Origin: Phallusia mammillata
Lineage: Eukaryota; Chordata; Ascidiacea; Phlebobranchia; Ascidiidae
Direction: 5' to 3'
NCBI GenBank assembly: GCA_003260075.1
Contig: QLIY01000087.1
Coordinates: 124,001-188,000 of the forward strand
Length of the DNA: 64,000 nucleotides
Position 1 is the first letter of the stretch. Every line of letters starts with the position of its first letter. The notes below the pieces were generated by a model. That model saw nothing but the letters and a program-made list of their open reading frames with translations. It searched no databases and was not told the origin of the DNA. The position numbers were made by a program, and so were the translations under genes. Below, in pieces: positions 1 to 14,100 of this stretch.

Positions 1-275
1 TGGTAACAACCATATGATATCACACAATATGACATTTTTTCATTGTGATTTTGTGTAACTTGGGCGATGTTTGTTTTTAGTACAAAAGTAACTTATGTAC
101 CTAAAGGTATTACAGTCCACTGGCTATATTTTTTGTAGGGACTGGTTTATACTTTGGGCTTTAATACCTATCTTGCGGTTGTAATGCAACAGCGTGAACC
201 AGCGATTTGGAATAAATTCAATATTTTAACATGTGTTTTACATAGACTAAGATTTGTCTTTCAACATCCCTTTAG

Positions 276-391
276 GTGACCTTTTCCCTTTGTTGAATGT
301 TCCACGTAAACGCGACATGGACTTTGAAAAATCAATCAAAGAAACGATGGTGCAAATGAAGCTGCAACCCGAAGACAACTTCATTCTGAAG
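276..391 (+). CDS. Dynein exon 1 (visible): start of AAA2
   Basis: Opens with two bases of a split codon after TTTAG and ends AAG|GTAAAC. Reads [18 protein letters not shown] and on to EDNFILK, the segment just before the AAA2 P-loop. Nothing coding is seen in bases 1-275 or in the following intron (392-887). Confidence 0.9.
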
Positions 392-2082
392 GTAAACAAT
401 GTTTGAAGATCACATAGGAAACCCATAGGTGTATTTGCCACCAAAGCAAAATTATTGTTACCCCTTTCCTGAAGGAGTACATATTGTTTTTTGTCCGTAT
501 TTTCTTCTGCTTGACACTGGTTTGTTCCAAACGTTTGGTCTAGAAAGAAGGCTTCAAACTTTTTGAAATAACGTAAGTTGATCTAAAATGCGGGATCTAT
601 ATCACCGTATCGATTTAGTGTAATAAACACTTCAAGCTTCAGCAAAACTGTATTATCTTTCATGCCATTTTCCACCTATAGAACTACACAAAGAAACATG
701 TTTTATAGTTTGCATTTAGGTAGCTTCTTCACGGCCGTATCGGCTGGTCCCAGCAACATTGTTTGTTCACTCCCATTGCGCCAAACTCACTCTCGGGTGA
801 TCTCACCTTACATATAACGCTGTATAATACGGTGTAGCTGCAGCTAAATGGCCTCACATCATCTCAACTCAATTTCTCTCAACGCAGGTAGTACAGCTCG
901 AAGAACTCCTCGCCGTCCGTCACTCTGTGTTCGTGATTGGAAATGCCGGTGCTGGAAAATCCAAAATTCTTCGGACTTTACACGAAACCCACAGAGCTGC
1001 AGGGAAACGTCCAGTATGGAATGATCTCAACCCTAAAGCGCTCACCACTGACGAGTTGTTTGGGTTTATTCATCCTGCCACTAGAGAATGGAAAGACGGT
1101 AAGATTACAGCTGACATTCGGTGACGATTAGGGCTTAGATCAGTGGTTCCTAAAAAGGTACAAAAAAAACCTCAAATACTTTTGGCAACTATATAATACG
1201 ACCCAGAGCAGGACAAGGCATTCACTGGATCTCAAAAAAAGAACTTGTTAAAGTGGACCACAAACTCCGGTTAATCGCATAATCTGTTAAATTGCATAGA
1301 GATCCTAAATCCCAAATCCCCGCCTTACATTCGTCAAAGAAATCGTCCGGTTATTCGCATAAAAAAAACTAATTCATTATGCAAATAAATAGATTCGTCA
1401 GTATTGTCAAGAATGTTTGGGTAAAACTATTTAAGACAATCCAATTTGACCACACCGAGCCCTATACCTTTACTTTTTTCTATACATTTACCCAAATGAA
1501 AATTAATTAACAATTTTGGACAAAAACATTCAAAATGTTAGTTTTACTGATTCATTGCGTCCCTGTTCATTCAAATCACAGGTCTATTTTCGAGCACGAT
1601 GAGAGATCAGTCCAACATCACACACGACGGACCAAAGTGGATTGTATTGGATGGAGATATTGACCCGATGTGGATTGAATCTCTTAACACTGTGATGGAT
1701 GACAACAAGGTAAATACCACTGGCTTTGGAACTTTTGCTCATAAATATGTTCAAATGCTTGCCGTTTATCAGAATGTTTTCTTTTGTTAAATACGCGGCT
1801 ACAGGGGGGGGGGATGACTGACTTTTGAATTTTTTCTAAAAAATATGTTCAATTGCTTGCCGTTTATCAGAATGTTTTCTTTTGTTAAATACGCGGCTAC
1901 ATTTAATCACATCGTTGGTATTTTTTTTCTCAACTTGAAACTAAAACCTTATTATTATATTAAACACATTTTGGTTTTATGTTGTAAGTTCGCTTAATTT
2001 GCGACAACTTATTACAACAGGAAAGATAGTTACTTTTTTAAAAATTTGCATCGAAAAATCGTTTGTCATGCTTTTGTTTCTC

Positions 2083-2180
<98 letters not shown>

Positions 2181-5100
2181 CTCTTCGAAATCTACCACTT
2201 GAAATCGGCCACGCCAGCCACTGTGTCACGTGCTGGAATCCTATTCGTCAATCCACAGGACCTCGGTTGGAACCCGTAAGTTTGCGACTGACTGTAAAAA
2301 TGCTTCACAACTACATACTATTGTTATGTCTCAGAATACCAAAATGGTAACTACATGGCATTTAACAAAACCAAATAATCTATTTTTTACAGACCGGTTA
2401 CCAGCTGGATTGACAGTCGTTCCGTCCAATCAGAGCGCGCAAACCTTACGATCTTGTTCGACAAATACGTCCCGACTTGTCTGGAAGCTATGAAATCCCA
2501 GTTCAAAACTATAACGCCTGTGCCTGATAACACTATGGTTCAGGTAATTCAGTGTGTTGGTCTAGATCAAGGGTCTCTAACCTTTGAAACTCGAACCTTT
2601 TGTTTAAGAATCATAAAACAGGGGTGTCGTTGAAGTTACAATGTACATAAATAGTTTACCAAAGTTTGAAAATCAAAATCTACATTAGTTCTGTTTTTGA
2701 CACATAATTTTTATTGGATGTAAATGTATTTGTTTATTGTTTAGAGTCGTTCGAATGTCTTAAAAAAGAAGGTTTAAGTTGATTTAACAGCTTTCTTGCA
2801 GGGCGAAACAAGAACGATATTGGTTTTTTCAACATTTAGTAAAACACCCGAAGTCATAATTAAGACTCACCACTTTTTTTGCTAAAGACCCTTAACTCGT
2901 TTTATTTGTTTTCAGACACTTTGCTACCTCCTCGAGTGCCTCATAACCACAGAATCGGTTCCAGCCGACTCACCGAGGGAACTCTACGAACTTTTCTTCG
3001 TTTTTGCTGCAGTTTGGGCGTTTGGTGGCGCCACACTACATGATCACGTATGTATTGACGAATGGCGTTCGCGCCTGACCCATATAAAGACATAAAACAC
3101 CCTGATCGGGATTCGTCCCGGGGAGTGTCCTGGGTTCGAACCCCGTGATGAAAACATGTTGCCATTTAATGGGCAGGAACTTGGCCGAATGGTCCAGCGC
3201 GCCTGACCCATATACAAGCAAACCCTGATCGGCATTCGTCCCCACGAGTGTCCAGGGTTCGAACCCCGTGATAAAAACATGTTGCCATTTAATGGGCAGG
3301 AACTTGGCCGAATGGTCCGGCGCGCCATTTAATGCGGACAAACTCCTGCTCAAATAAGCCCATGTAAACATATAAAAGCTTGACATTTACGCTCCAAGAC
3401 CTCGTGGGTTTAAACCCTGTAAAACACTAACGTTCGGGCACATTGATTTCATTTAGTTGAGTCTAGCATGGACGCCGGCAGAATATTGGCAAATTTTGAC
3501 ACTCCCATGGATAGGTTTACGCATTCAAGCAATAATGTACATATAAGCACAAGTTTACAGTGTAGAATTTCGTTAAATCTTAAAACATTTTTCGCTGCAG
3601 AAAATCTCTACGGGCATTGATCACGTGTATTATTTTGTCTGTTCGAAATACAGTAAAGCTGTAGAGGTTATGGAAATGAGACCAGAAACGTAAATAAGGC
3701 AGACATCGAAAAACTCGCTCGTTTAGACATCACTGACTTCATGTTTAGGTAATTTGAAACTTCAAGTGCTCTTTTTAACCCCATATCTGTCGGCGCCCAT
3801 ACCTGTAGCATTGGTTTGCAGAGGTACTATTTCTAGTATGCTTCATGCGTTCTGAAACCAATTAATCACAAACTAAACCTAACTCAGGTACACTACTCAC
3901 AGTCGGTCATTTTAAATTTTTCTTTGCAGATGACAGATTACAGGCAAGAATTCAGTCGTTGGTGGGTGAAAGAATTCAAACACATCAAATTTCCTTCCAC
4001 TGGAACTGTATTCGATTTCTGCATCGACCCCAAATCCAAGAAGTTTGTCCCCTGGAGCGAAAAAGTTCCCAAGTTCGAAATGGATGCTGATCTGCCCATC
4101 CAGGTGAAACAATGCTGCTATACCTCATAATAAGTTCAATACTTTTGCTCCTGGCATAGCAAAAAGTTTATTTTTTTATTTTTCAGTGTTCTGTATTAAT
4201 GTAATTTTGGAACCTCTCTCAAATTCTGTGCTATATATGCCGCTGTCTTTTAAGTACCTTAACAGTTTTCGATGACTGTTTTAATGAGATACGTTAAAAG
4301 GCAAGTTTTGGCTCGTACCCTTTCGCAAATACTAAAAATACAAAGGCTGATAGGTTTTGTGAGTAAGACTGTTGTATGGGGGGGTCAGATTTGGGTTGTG
4401 TTCGGGCCTGACTTGAAAACAGAATCAGTCAGTTATTATTGACTTAAATTTGTAACTGGGATCAGCCCTTAAGCTTTTGACCAGCGACTACAGTACACTC
4501 ATATATAAATAATACTACGTCTAGCATATTGAAGGCGTTATACCGAATTAGACGGTCGCCAAGCAGTCAGTTTTAGGGGCAGGAATATATATTTCGCCAA
4601 AATGGCATCATCAGTTCCTTATTCAAATAGAATATGGGGGGGGGGGGGCGTTTGACCAGCGACTACAGTACACTCATACATAAACAATAGTACGCCTAGC
4701 ATGCTGAAGGCATTATACCGAATCATCCGGTCACCAAGCAGTCAGTTTTAGGTGAAGGAATACATATTTCGCCAAAATGGCATCATCAGTTCCTTATTCA
4801 AATAGAATATGTTTCTATTTCAGTCCATCTTGGTTCATACTTCGGAAACGACGAGGATCCGTTACTTTATTGATCTGCTAGTCGAGAAAAGTCGCCCTGT
4901 GATGTTGGTCGGCAATGCTGGCTGCGGAAAAACCTTGCTTATTTCTGACACGCTAAAGAAGCTGACAGACGATTACATGATTGCAAATGTCCCTTTTAAT
5001 TATTACACCACACCAGCCATGCTACAACGTGAGTGTTAATTTTCTACATAGGGCACCTGTATGTATTAAAACCAGTGGTGGGATTCAAATTTTTGGTCAT

Positions 5101-8100
5101 CCGGTTCTATCACAAAAGTCATATTTTTAGCCGGTTCTGTTACTAAAATTTCATTGGCAGTAATCAGTAATGCTAACCGGTTCGCTGATCTCAATAAAAT
5201 TTCGTGAGACGGTTCTATAGAACCGGTGCGAACCGGCTGATTTCCCACCACTGATTAAGACCCATCTATAAACTATTCCCTGCCACTATAAAAGCTATAT
5301 GGTACATAACGAACAGGTTGCAAACTTTGTAAACCATTATAAGTAGCTTACGTACACAAATGTAAAATCGGATAGGACCAGCACCATTTTTCTGGTAACT
5401 TACATTAACAAATATACGCAATGGGTCTTGAAACCTTTAGGTCGTTTACCCACCTTAGTTTGCTGACCAGAAGTGAAATTGGGGCATGAAGACAGTGGGC
5501 TAGCAGTTATTGTAAATATTCTAGACTTTAGGTTAATTTACTTACAATACATTGTTCACAGTAAACGGCATTTAATAGCCACAGTAAAACGCGCAAGAGT
5601 ACGGGGGGGGGGATCTGACACACTGAAGAAGCTTACCGACGATTACATGATTGCAAATGTCCCTTTTAATTACTACACCACACCAGCCATGCTACAACGT
5701 GAGTGTTAAATTACATAGGACACCTGTATGTATTAAAACCAGTGGTGGGATTCAAATTTTTGGTCAGCCGGTTCTATCACAAATGTCATATTTTTAGCCG
5801 GTTCTGTTACTAAAATTTCATTGGCAGTAATCGGGGGGGGGGCTTCTAGGCTTTAGGTTAACTAATTTGCTTACAATACATTATTCACAGTAAACGGCAT
5901 TTAATAGCCACAGTAAAACGCGCAAGAGTACTTCTGGGCAGTAGCTACTCTTGTCTACTCTTTGTCTACAAGCTGCGCGATGTGGGATTAGCATACAAAC
6001 TTGAAATTGTTTGCAGGTCTATTGGAAAAACACTTGGAGAAGAAGGCTGGACGGAATTACGGTCCGGTTGGAACAAAGAAGTTAATCTATTTCCTGGACG
6101 ATGTGAATATGCCTGAAGTTGACACATACGGGACTGTTGGACCTCACACTCTCATACGGCAACACATTGATTACGGACATTGGTACAGCATAGATATCAT
6201 ATGCAGCTTTATACACATACCAAGCTACAGTGTTGTGGTTTATGAAATAAGTGTTTAAAATTCTTGCCAGCAAGATTGCCCAATTGACATTATATAATGT
6301 ATACATAGCTTAGTTGGCAAAAACGCTTTTGAAGTGTTTGAAGTATTTTTGTTTGACCAGAAATATCCTTCAATGTATGCTACTCTTTTTGTAAATAAAT
6401 GAATAGGCTAACTTATAGTTTCATGTTAAAGCCGTAGTTGTTGGGAAAGCAACTATAACACCATAACTCACGTCAGCCGCACATATAGCTAAATTTCCAT
6501 AGGTGGCGCAAAGAGCTAAATTGTTGCTTTAGCAGCTTAAGAGGGTTAAGGTTGGGAAGAAAGTTTTAACAATTTTATTTTAGGATCTTACTTTTCAAGT
6601 GCGTTTTATTCATTTCATAATTATAATACCCTACCCAAACCCTAACCGTCAGCATTCGTATAGATATAGCATTGAACTAGTTGTCCGTTCGCTTTGTTTG
6701 GGCACTTCGAGCTTTCATAAAATTTATTCATGTCACTTATCTTCAATAGCGAACTAATAAATATGTTAGATACATGCATTGTCAGCAAAATCTTTTCAAT
6801 TTGAAAGTATTTTCAGCACATTCGCATTCAGACCCAGGTGCAACCTTTTTTACAACTTAAACCCAAACAATGGTTGTTTTAACACCAAGTCGTGTTTCCC
6901 CTATTTAGAGCTGTTTACCCTAAGTTAAGAACCCCTGTTATAATGTCTGTTTAAAATGCGGGAAGTTTGTCACTTATGATTACTAGCGATCAATTATCTT
7001 GACAGGTACGACCGCAGCAAGCTCGCATTAAAGGATATTCACAGCACACAGTACATCGCTTGCATGAACCCAACAGCAGGAAGTTTCACTATCAATCCTC
7101 GTTTACAGGTAGGTTCCGACTCCTAAACGAAATTAAGCTGGAAGGAAGTCTTCGCAATTTTCGTAGTGCACGACACGAACGACTGCGCCTTGTATATAAT
7201 GTAAACATTAATTCAAGCTAAAATTATACTTCAAATCGGTGGTTCCCAACTGTTACGATATTTTGTATATCGCAACAAGGCATTAATGTCGATATGACAA
7301 CTGAATTACGTCATTACTCTTTCGCCACTAGGAGGTCACTTACGTCACAAAATTGGGAATGTCTTAAACCATGGGTTGGGTTTTAGGACTTACAGCGCTT
7401 TTTTAAAAATCTCATTTCGAAGATAAACTGACTTCTCACGCGATTGCATGCTGTCATGGAAAGTTTTACGTATCGTCCAAGCTATGGGCACTACCATATT
7501 AGGTTATCACACAACGCTTTAACGCATCTCCGCAGGGAAAAGCTGGGCGGTGGCTCGTTGCGTTCTTTGCTGACCACTCAAGTTTCTTTAAGTCGCTCGT
7601 ATTTTCTTGGATTAAGTGAATCGCCAAAATCAGTTGTGCTCTGTCGCAGATGGACTTATTACAGCAATAAAATAGAACTCACTAGGGACCTATTAGGCTA
7701 ATATGACAAGCTATATACGTGTGACCTTGAAGCCAATGATATATTAAATGACATTTATATGTTTATTTTCACAACACTATAATCAAACATGTATTTTTTC
7801 ATTCAGCGTCATTTCTGCGTGTTTGCAGTCAACTTCCCGTCACCGGAGGCACTAGAGAGCATTTACAGCTCCATTTTAGGATGGCACTTCTCTGGTGGTT
7901 CAGGTAAAAAACATTTTGGTTGTTCAATGCAACTTGCAGCAAAAATTGTAAGTAAACGGCGGCTTGCATCCGTTTCTATGATTTAACATAGGATTTTGTA
8001 GCCTGTTCATTGGAACTACTTTTATCAAATACTTCACTGCTTTTGGACTTGTTTTTGGCCATATACTCGAATAAAAAAAACTGTGGCTTATTTTTTTATG

Positions 8101-11100
8101 CGTTTTTGGGTAAAGAAGCATTTTTTCTTGAAATATAAACTTTCAAAACCGAATTTTAGGAAGTAACTTAAATTATTGTTAGCTAACATTTTGATCATAT
8201 TTTAATATAATTTCCAGTTTTACGATAAATCTAGTGGACGTCCTGTCAACCACTGGAATACATGGTTTCCTTTTTTGCGATGTATTTTGTTTTTCCAATA
8301 CGTTGCTCTGCGTAGCAGTAGCATTTTCCCAGAAATATATCTCCATCAAAATTTAATCGGAACACGCGGCATATCTCCCACGATTTTCAGGAAATTTTCC
8401 CACGCTTGTCTTGGCCATACGCAATCTACTAGCGGTTAAAACGTATTTTTTTTACTTGAATCAGCACATACAGAATAAAACAGTTTCTTGGCTCCCCTTC
8501 CTTGTGTAACACGTGCAGTGAAAAAAAAAAGAAAATGTGCGCCAGAAACTCTTCGGTGCCAAAAAAGTGTACGGGCCTTCATTCCTTTGCAATTCTGCGT
8601 GTAATAAAAAGAAAACAAAACGAAAACAATTTGGCGAACAAACGAACAAAAGTAAAAAACAAACAAATAGATTTTGAACTAGCGAAACAGAAAAATTACA
8701 AAAAGGCACAAAACTCAACAAACGGCAACAGTTAGTTTTATAGCATTAGCGCATAGCATGTATGGTTTGCAAATACACAAATAAAACGAATTTGGTGGCA
8801 TAGCCATTATAACAGTTTTACAGCATTAGCGCATAGCATGTATGGTTTGCAAATACATACATAAAACAAATTTGGTGGTATAGCCGTTACAGCCATATAC
8901 AATTTCAAACATGCGTTTTGCGGTGCAGTGAGCAAATCATAGTAAACCTTTAATTTATATTTGTAAATGTCTTTTGCAATACATAATCCTTTGTATTTCG
9001 TCCCACTTTAGCAGTATTTTTTACCTTTATTGCAAAATCTGCAATTCACTTTATACACCCCAGTAAACTAATCAAGCAAATTATTCTGGACTTCCTTCTA
9101 TTTCATCGACATCAACAGAACCAGATCTAAAGTTTTTCTTGCAGTTATATCTGTTATGGGAGGGCGATTGGCAGAGACTGCATATATGCTTAGGGGGGGG
9201 GGGCTTAAGCAGTATTTTTTACTTTTATTGCAAAATCTGCAATTCACTTTATACACCCGAGTTAGCTAATTAATCAATCTATTCTGGACTTCCCTCTATT
9301 TCATCAACATCAACGGAACCAGATCTGAAGTTTTTCTTGCAATTATATCTGTTATGGGAGGGCGATTGGCAGAGACTGCATATATGCTTAAATCTGCACG
9401 CTTCGCCGTGACTGCAGCCCCGTTCAATATTAAAGAACATACACATCTTTTTCATTCCATAAGTTCTAGTAACATTTGGCCCCCTATTCGCCATTACTTG
9501 ACGGATAGAACCCCTATTTTCATTGTTATCTATTTGTGCAGCTCGGCGTGGGTCTCGTGGCCGAGTATTATCAGTATTTTGCCTGTGGATCGGTTTGCGT
9601 TTAGGTAAAGGTAGAAGACCACTGCCATGGCGTTTGTGGCCTCGCACCACTTCTTCACCATCAGTTAAACTACCTTGCCTCCCGCAATCACTGTCCGATT
9701 GTCGGTCACTGCTGGGTCTTTGTTCACCGCGCCGAGACGCGAAAATCTCACGGCGGGGGTGCTCGTATCTGTTGCGTCGAAGATGCATACTGTCCCCTGC
9801 GAGCTGCACAGTGGGCTCTTTAACAGGTTTCGACACTCTTGTGTATGATTCACCATCAGTGCGCCAGCCATCACCAGTATCACGGTGTTTTACAACAGGT
9901 GCTTGGATTGGGCTGATTTTACCATATCTTTCGGTAGCTTTTCCGCTGTCCGTATTTTCCAGTTGCGCCAACTTCTCCTCGGTTTCAACCTTCTCTATTG
10001 CCTCATGAAACGACCATCTTCGTATTTCCCGTACAGCAGTCAGAACCTTCTGGTGTTTTGCAATAACGCGCACGGCGTTGCTTTTACCGTCAACAAACTT
10101 TTCTGCAAGCTGCGTTGTAAACCACAGGAAAGGGGGGGGGGTTTCTCTATTGCCTCGTGAAACGACCATCTTCGTATTTCCCGTACAGCAGTGAGAACCT
10201 TCTGGTGTTTTGCAATAACGCGCACAGCGTTGCTCTTACCGTCAACAAACTTTTCTGCAAGCTGCGTTGTAAACCACAGGAAACGCTTGGCAAGATCCTT
10301 TAAGCCATCTAGGCTGCCTTCCGCGTTTTTCACTAGCTTATGTAGCACAGTTAAATGTTGAAGAACATATTTCATAGGGTGGAGGGTAGTAGGGTCTTCG
10401 TTTTCAGTCTCACATTGCAACACGATTCTCTTTAAATCAGTGCTCAATCGTTCGAAGGTATACGCGGCTTCATCGCTGCAAGGCGACCTAATTTTGCCTA
10501 CAGGCCGTTTTTGCCTGTATGTGGGAGTGGTCCTGCCTTCCGTTTTCGCATAATCAGCATTGCTTGAAGAAATCTCGCGATTACATCTGTCACACATTTG
10601 ACTGGCAGGCGAATAAGATTGTATGGCGGCTTCACAAGTTTTCGGCTTCGTAGGAACTTCTTCAGTATTTCCAGTCCAAGTTGCTACATCTTGGGTTTTA
10701 ATTTCGGTGCATGTTTCTACCTCTTGCGTTTTAATTTCAGTGTATGTTTCCACTTCTTTGGTCTTTGCCGCGCCGTTCAAAGTCATAAAATTGTATGCTG
10801 CCAGAAAAACATCAGCGGTCATGGTTATCATTTTGCCGCTATGAAAGTCCACAGGGCCAGTGCTCACTCCAGGTGGTCGTATTAGTATGTAGTAACTGCC
10901 AAACGCATCGGATAGTCCACCAACTGTTTCCATGGTCTTCTTGTTGCGTCTTTTGAAGTTAGCTTCAGATTGTAAAGGCTGTAGTGATGAAATTTAAAGG
11001 AACACAGCCTTATATACGGACGCAGTGCTTTTTTCTTTTTTACTTCGGGCCGATTAGAAGGAAATCAACCGTGCAAGGATTGCTTCCAGCCCACACTTTG

Positions 11101-14100
11101 TCGCCAAAACGCTGCAAAACAAGGATAAAGAAACTGTAATGTCTGGACCGAACCTAGATAAGGACACAGTGAATACAAAAAAATGACATTTACATCTCAT
11201 TTAAAGTTGCTGGAACTTAACCGAAAAATTTCCTACTGCACAGTTCTCAGCTCTTCCAGCAAACGCATTTACATTTTTTCGCAGTTTACGGGTGAAATAA
11301 GGTCGGTATCTCGCTGGATTTCACTGCTAGCTGTAATCTGGCCTTAAGCACCAAGTGCTGAAAGATCCAACTTAACGCACAAAAATGTCATTTAAATTCC
11401 TCAACTGGGCCGAAAACTGCATAGCTCAGTACTTAAATGCTTAGCTGGGAAGTAATGCAGCAATCGCATTGACATTTTTTCATGTCATTTCAGGCTTAAG
11501 CAAGGTCAGTGATTTTGCTGACCGCGTTAATCTGGCCATAAGCACCAAGTGTTGTCGTATTCAACTTTCGTAACAACTGCACACTCTTATCGAGGTCTCA
11601 TGCTGTCAAAGCAGCTGCGTTGACCCTGATCCGGGGGGGGGGTAAGAAATGCAGCAATCGAATTGACATTTTTTCATGTCATTTCTTGCTTAAGCAAGGT
11701 CAGTGATTTTGCTCACCGCGTTTAATCTGGCCATAAGCACCAAGTGTTGTCGTATTCAACTTTCGTTAACAACTGCACATTCTTATCGAGGTCTCATGCT
11801 GTCAAAGCAGCTGCGTTGACCCTGATCCAATTAGAACGGTTGCTCGGTCTTCATGCAAGCGTTTTTATCAGGCCTTTTTTAACTTCTTCGCGCGTAACAT
11901 GACAATGAAAAATGTAGCAATGTCGGACAAACGCTACAACGACAGTCGACACCTGCTGCGATAGGAGGGCGTCATTAACCGCAGTAGCAGCAAGAAGAAA
12001 CGTCATTTTTCGAACTAAGTATCGAAATGTATTGTTTGTGGCGCGCTTACATACCAACAAAAGTAATAGCTATGGTTTGTTTCACAACGTGGGGGGGGGG
12101 CCGTCATTAACCGCAGTAGCAGCAAGTTACTGAACCTAACAATGGCAGCAAGAAACGTCATATTTCGAACTAAGTGTCGAAATGTATTGTTTGTGGTGCG
12201 CTTACATACCAACAAAAGTAATAGCTATGGTTTGTTTCACAACGTTACTTCATTTTTCTTCCATGTAAGCAATTTTGTGATGCGTTCGCGCACCTTTTGT
12301 TTAGGCGCTGGTTACCAAACAGTGAATGGGAGATGAAAACGTTTTCAGTAGGCCACTGGACTATTTGAACTTATAATATTACATAATGAACTACACTATC
12401 ATAATCGCTTGTCAGCTTACTATTTCAAACAGTTTCAAACTTGGCAGGGGGGGGGGCATGAAAACGTTTTTAGTAGGCCACTTGCCTATTTGAACTTCTA
12501 ATATTACATAATGAACTACACTCTCATAATCGCTTGTCAGCTTACTATTTCAAACAGTTTCAAACTTGGCAGGGGGGGGGGTTCAAGCAATTTTAATCAA
12601 GTCCACACAGTCATACACAAACAAACTGCGGAAGGAAACTCGACGACAAAATAGACCAGTCAACTGTGTCAGTTGTGTGCGAAAATAAGTCCGCTCGAAG
12701 CCAGCGGAAAAGTCACACGCCAAAATAAAGTGTTTTATGACCAGAGCAACGATAAACCATTCGCTTGCAATGTTTAGGATCGCATGTACGGGGGGGGGGG
12801 AGTCCGCTGTCCACACACGAACAAACTGCGGAAGGAAACTCGCCGACAAAATAGACCAGTGAACTTTGTCAGTTGTGTGCGAAAATAAGTCCGCACAAAG
12901 CCAGCGGAAAAGTCAAACGCCAAAATAAAGTGTTTTATGACAAGAGCAACGATAAACCATTCGCTTGCAATGTTTAGGATCGCATGTACGCGAAATATTG
13001 TAACTTTTTAAAGGAACAACATTGCAAATAAAAAATCTGTTTAGCTTTTCTTCCTAGATTGTGTTCGTTCAGTAATCCTTTTGACAACAGCAGTAGCGTG
13101 GGCATTTTGTATTACTTCTTAAGTATCTAGGTCGTCGTTGGGCGTTCTAGCTAGCGTCTGTAGTTCTTATAACACATTTTTCAAGACAGCAACGTAATAT
13201 GTGCTGATTTTCACAATATTTTTGTCCACATTGACACATTTCAAAGCAAGATGTATTTCCTATTCCTAGGACATGATATACATACCAGCAAGCGTTGATC
13301 AAAACAGTAAGCGTTAAGTCAACCTTAAACTGATTGCTGACACTTAAACGGACTTCCAACAGTTAAACTTCTACAGAGAACACACAACCGAGCCACTCGC
13401 AGTCAAACTAAAAATGAGGACTCAACTACTCGCCCAGAAAGCAGAGGCAGCTTTTTAAAATGCCTCCTATCGGAATGTTGGTGGGAAAATGATACTTTTT
13501 CTACCATGCCGTTACGCGCTGTTGCACACGATTGCGCAACAGTATCGTAACTGCAAAGCCTATTAAGCCCGAAGGTGACTTTTCGGCGCAGAAGTTGCAA
13601 CTACCTTCAGTTGCCTTTATTCTTTAATTGAACTGCCTTGGTTCTTTTGCAAACCTCTCGCAAGGTTTAAACCTCGGGGTTTTTGTTTTTAGGTCACACT
13701 TTTGCACCTTCTGTGTCAAAGAGTGTAGAAACTGTGGTAAGAGCGGCCACACACCTCCATCAACGCGTTGTTTCCACGTTTTTGCCTACCGCTGTTAAGT
13801 TTCACTACATCTTTAACCTTCGCGACCTCTCCAATGTATTTCAGGTGAGTTTAGTAACAATTCTGCCCAAGCTATAGGCATTTTTAGCCAATTTCAAGAC
13901 TTGTTACTTAAATGAAAAGTTTGCTTGGTTTTGCACAGCTGGTAATAGCTCTCCGTTTTCATTTGTCAGCATCAATACAATGACGTCATAGTTAAAAAAA
14001 AATGTCTTACGTATGTCATCACTTTGTATGTGTAGTGTGACTATCATATTGTGACGTGGCATTTAATCAACTTGATTTTGTTCAGGTTGTAAACTATGTG

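Noticed and set aside
1977-2350. Overlapping frames encoding poly-Gly or poly-Pro proteins
   Set aside because: They only read through the 96-G tract, which behaves as a gap filler.
3036-3386. 116-codon minus-strand frame
   Set aside because: It follows the tandem tRNA-like repeat, with the repeat visible in the translation; no gene features.
4618-4633. Spliced-leader RNA gene
   Set aside because: The leader-like 16-mer is not followed by GT or an SL RNA body and lies in a repeat.
5613-5698. A tandemly duplicated mutually exclusive AAA3 exon
   Set aside because: It lacks an acceptor and starts at a G10 join; assembly duplication is simpler.
8436-8735. Small frames on both strands in the zinc-finger gene's 3' flank
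   Set aside because: Low-complexity A/T-rich sequence without start context or splice signals.
13147-13359. Cysteine-rich small minus-strand frame (8 Cys in 36 residues)
   Set aside because: No ATG start at its head, no other gene signals; probably chance.
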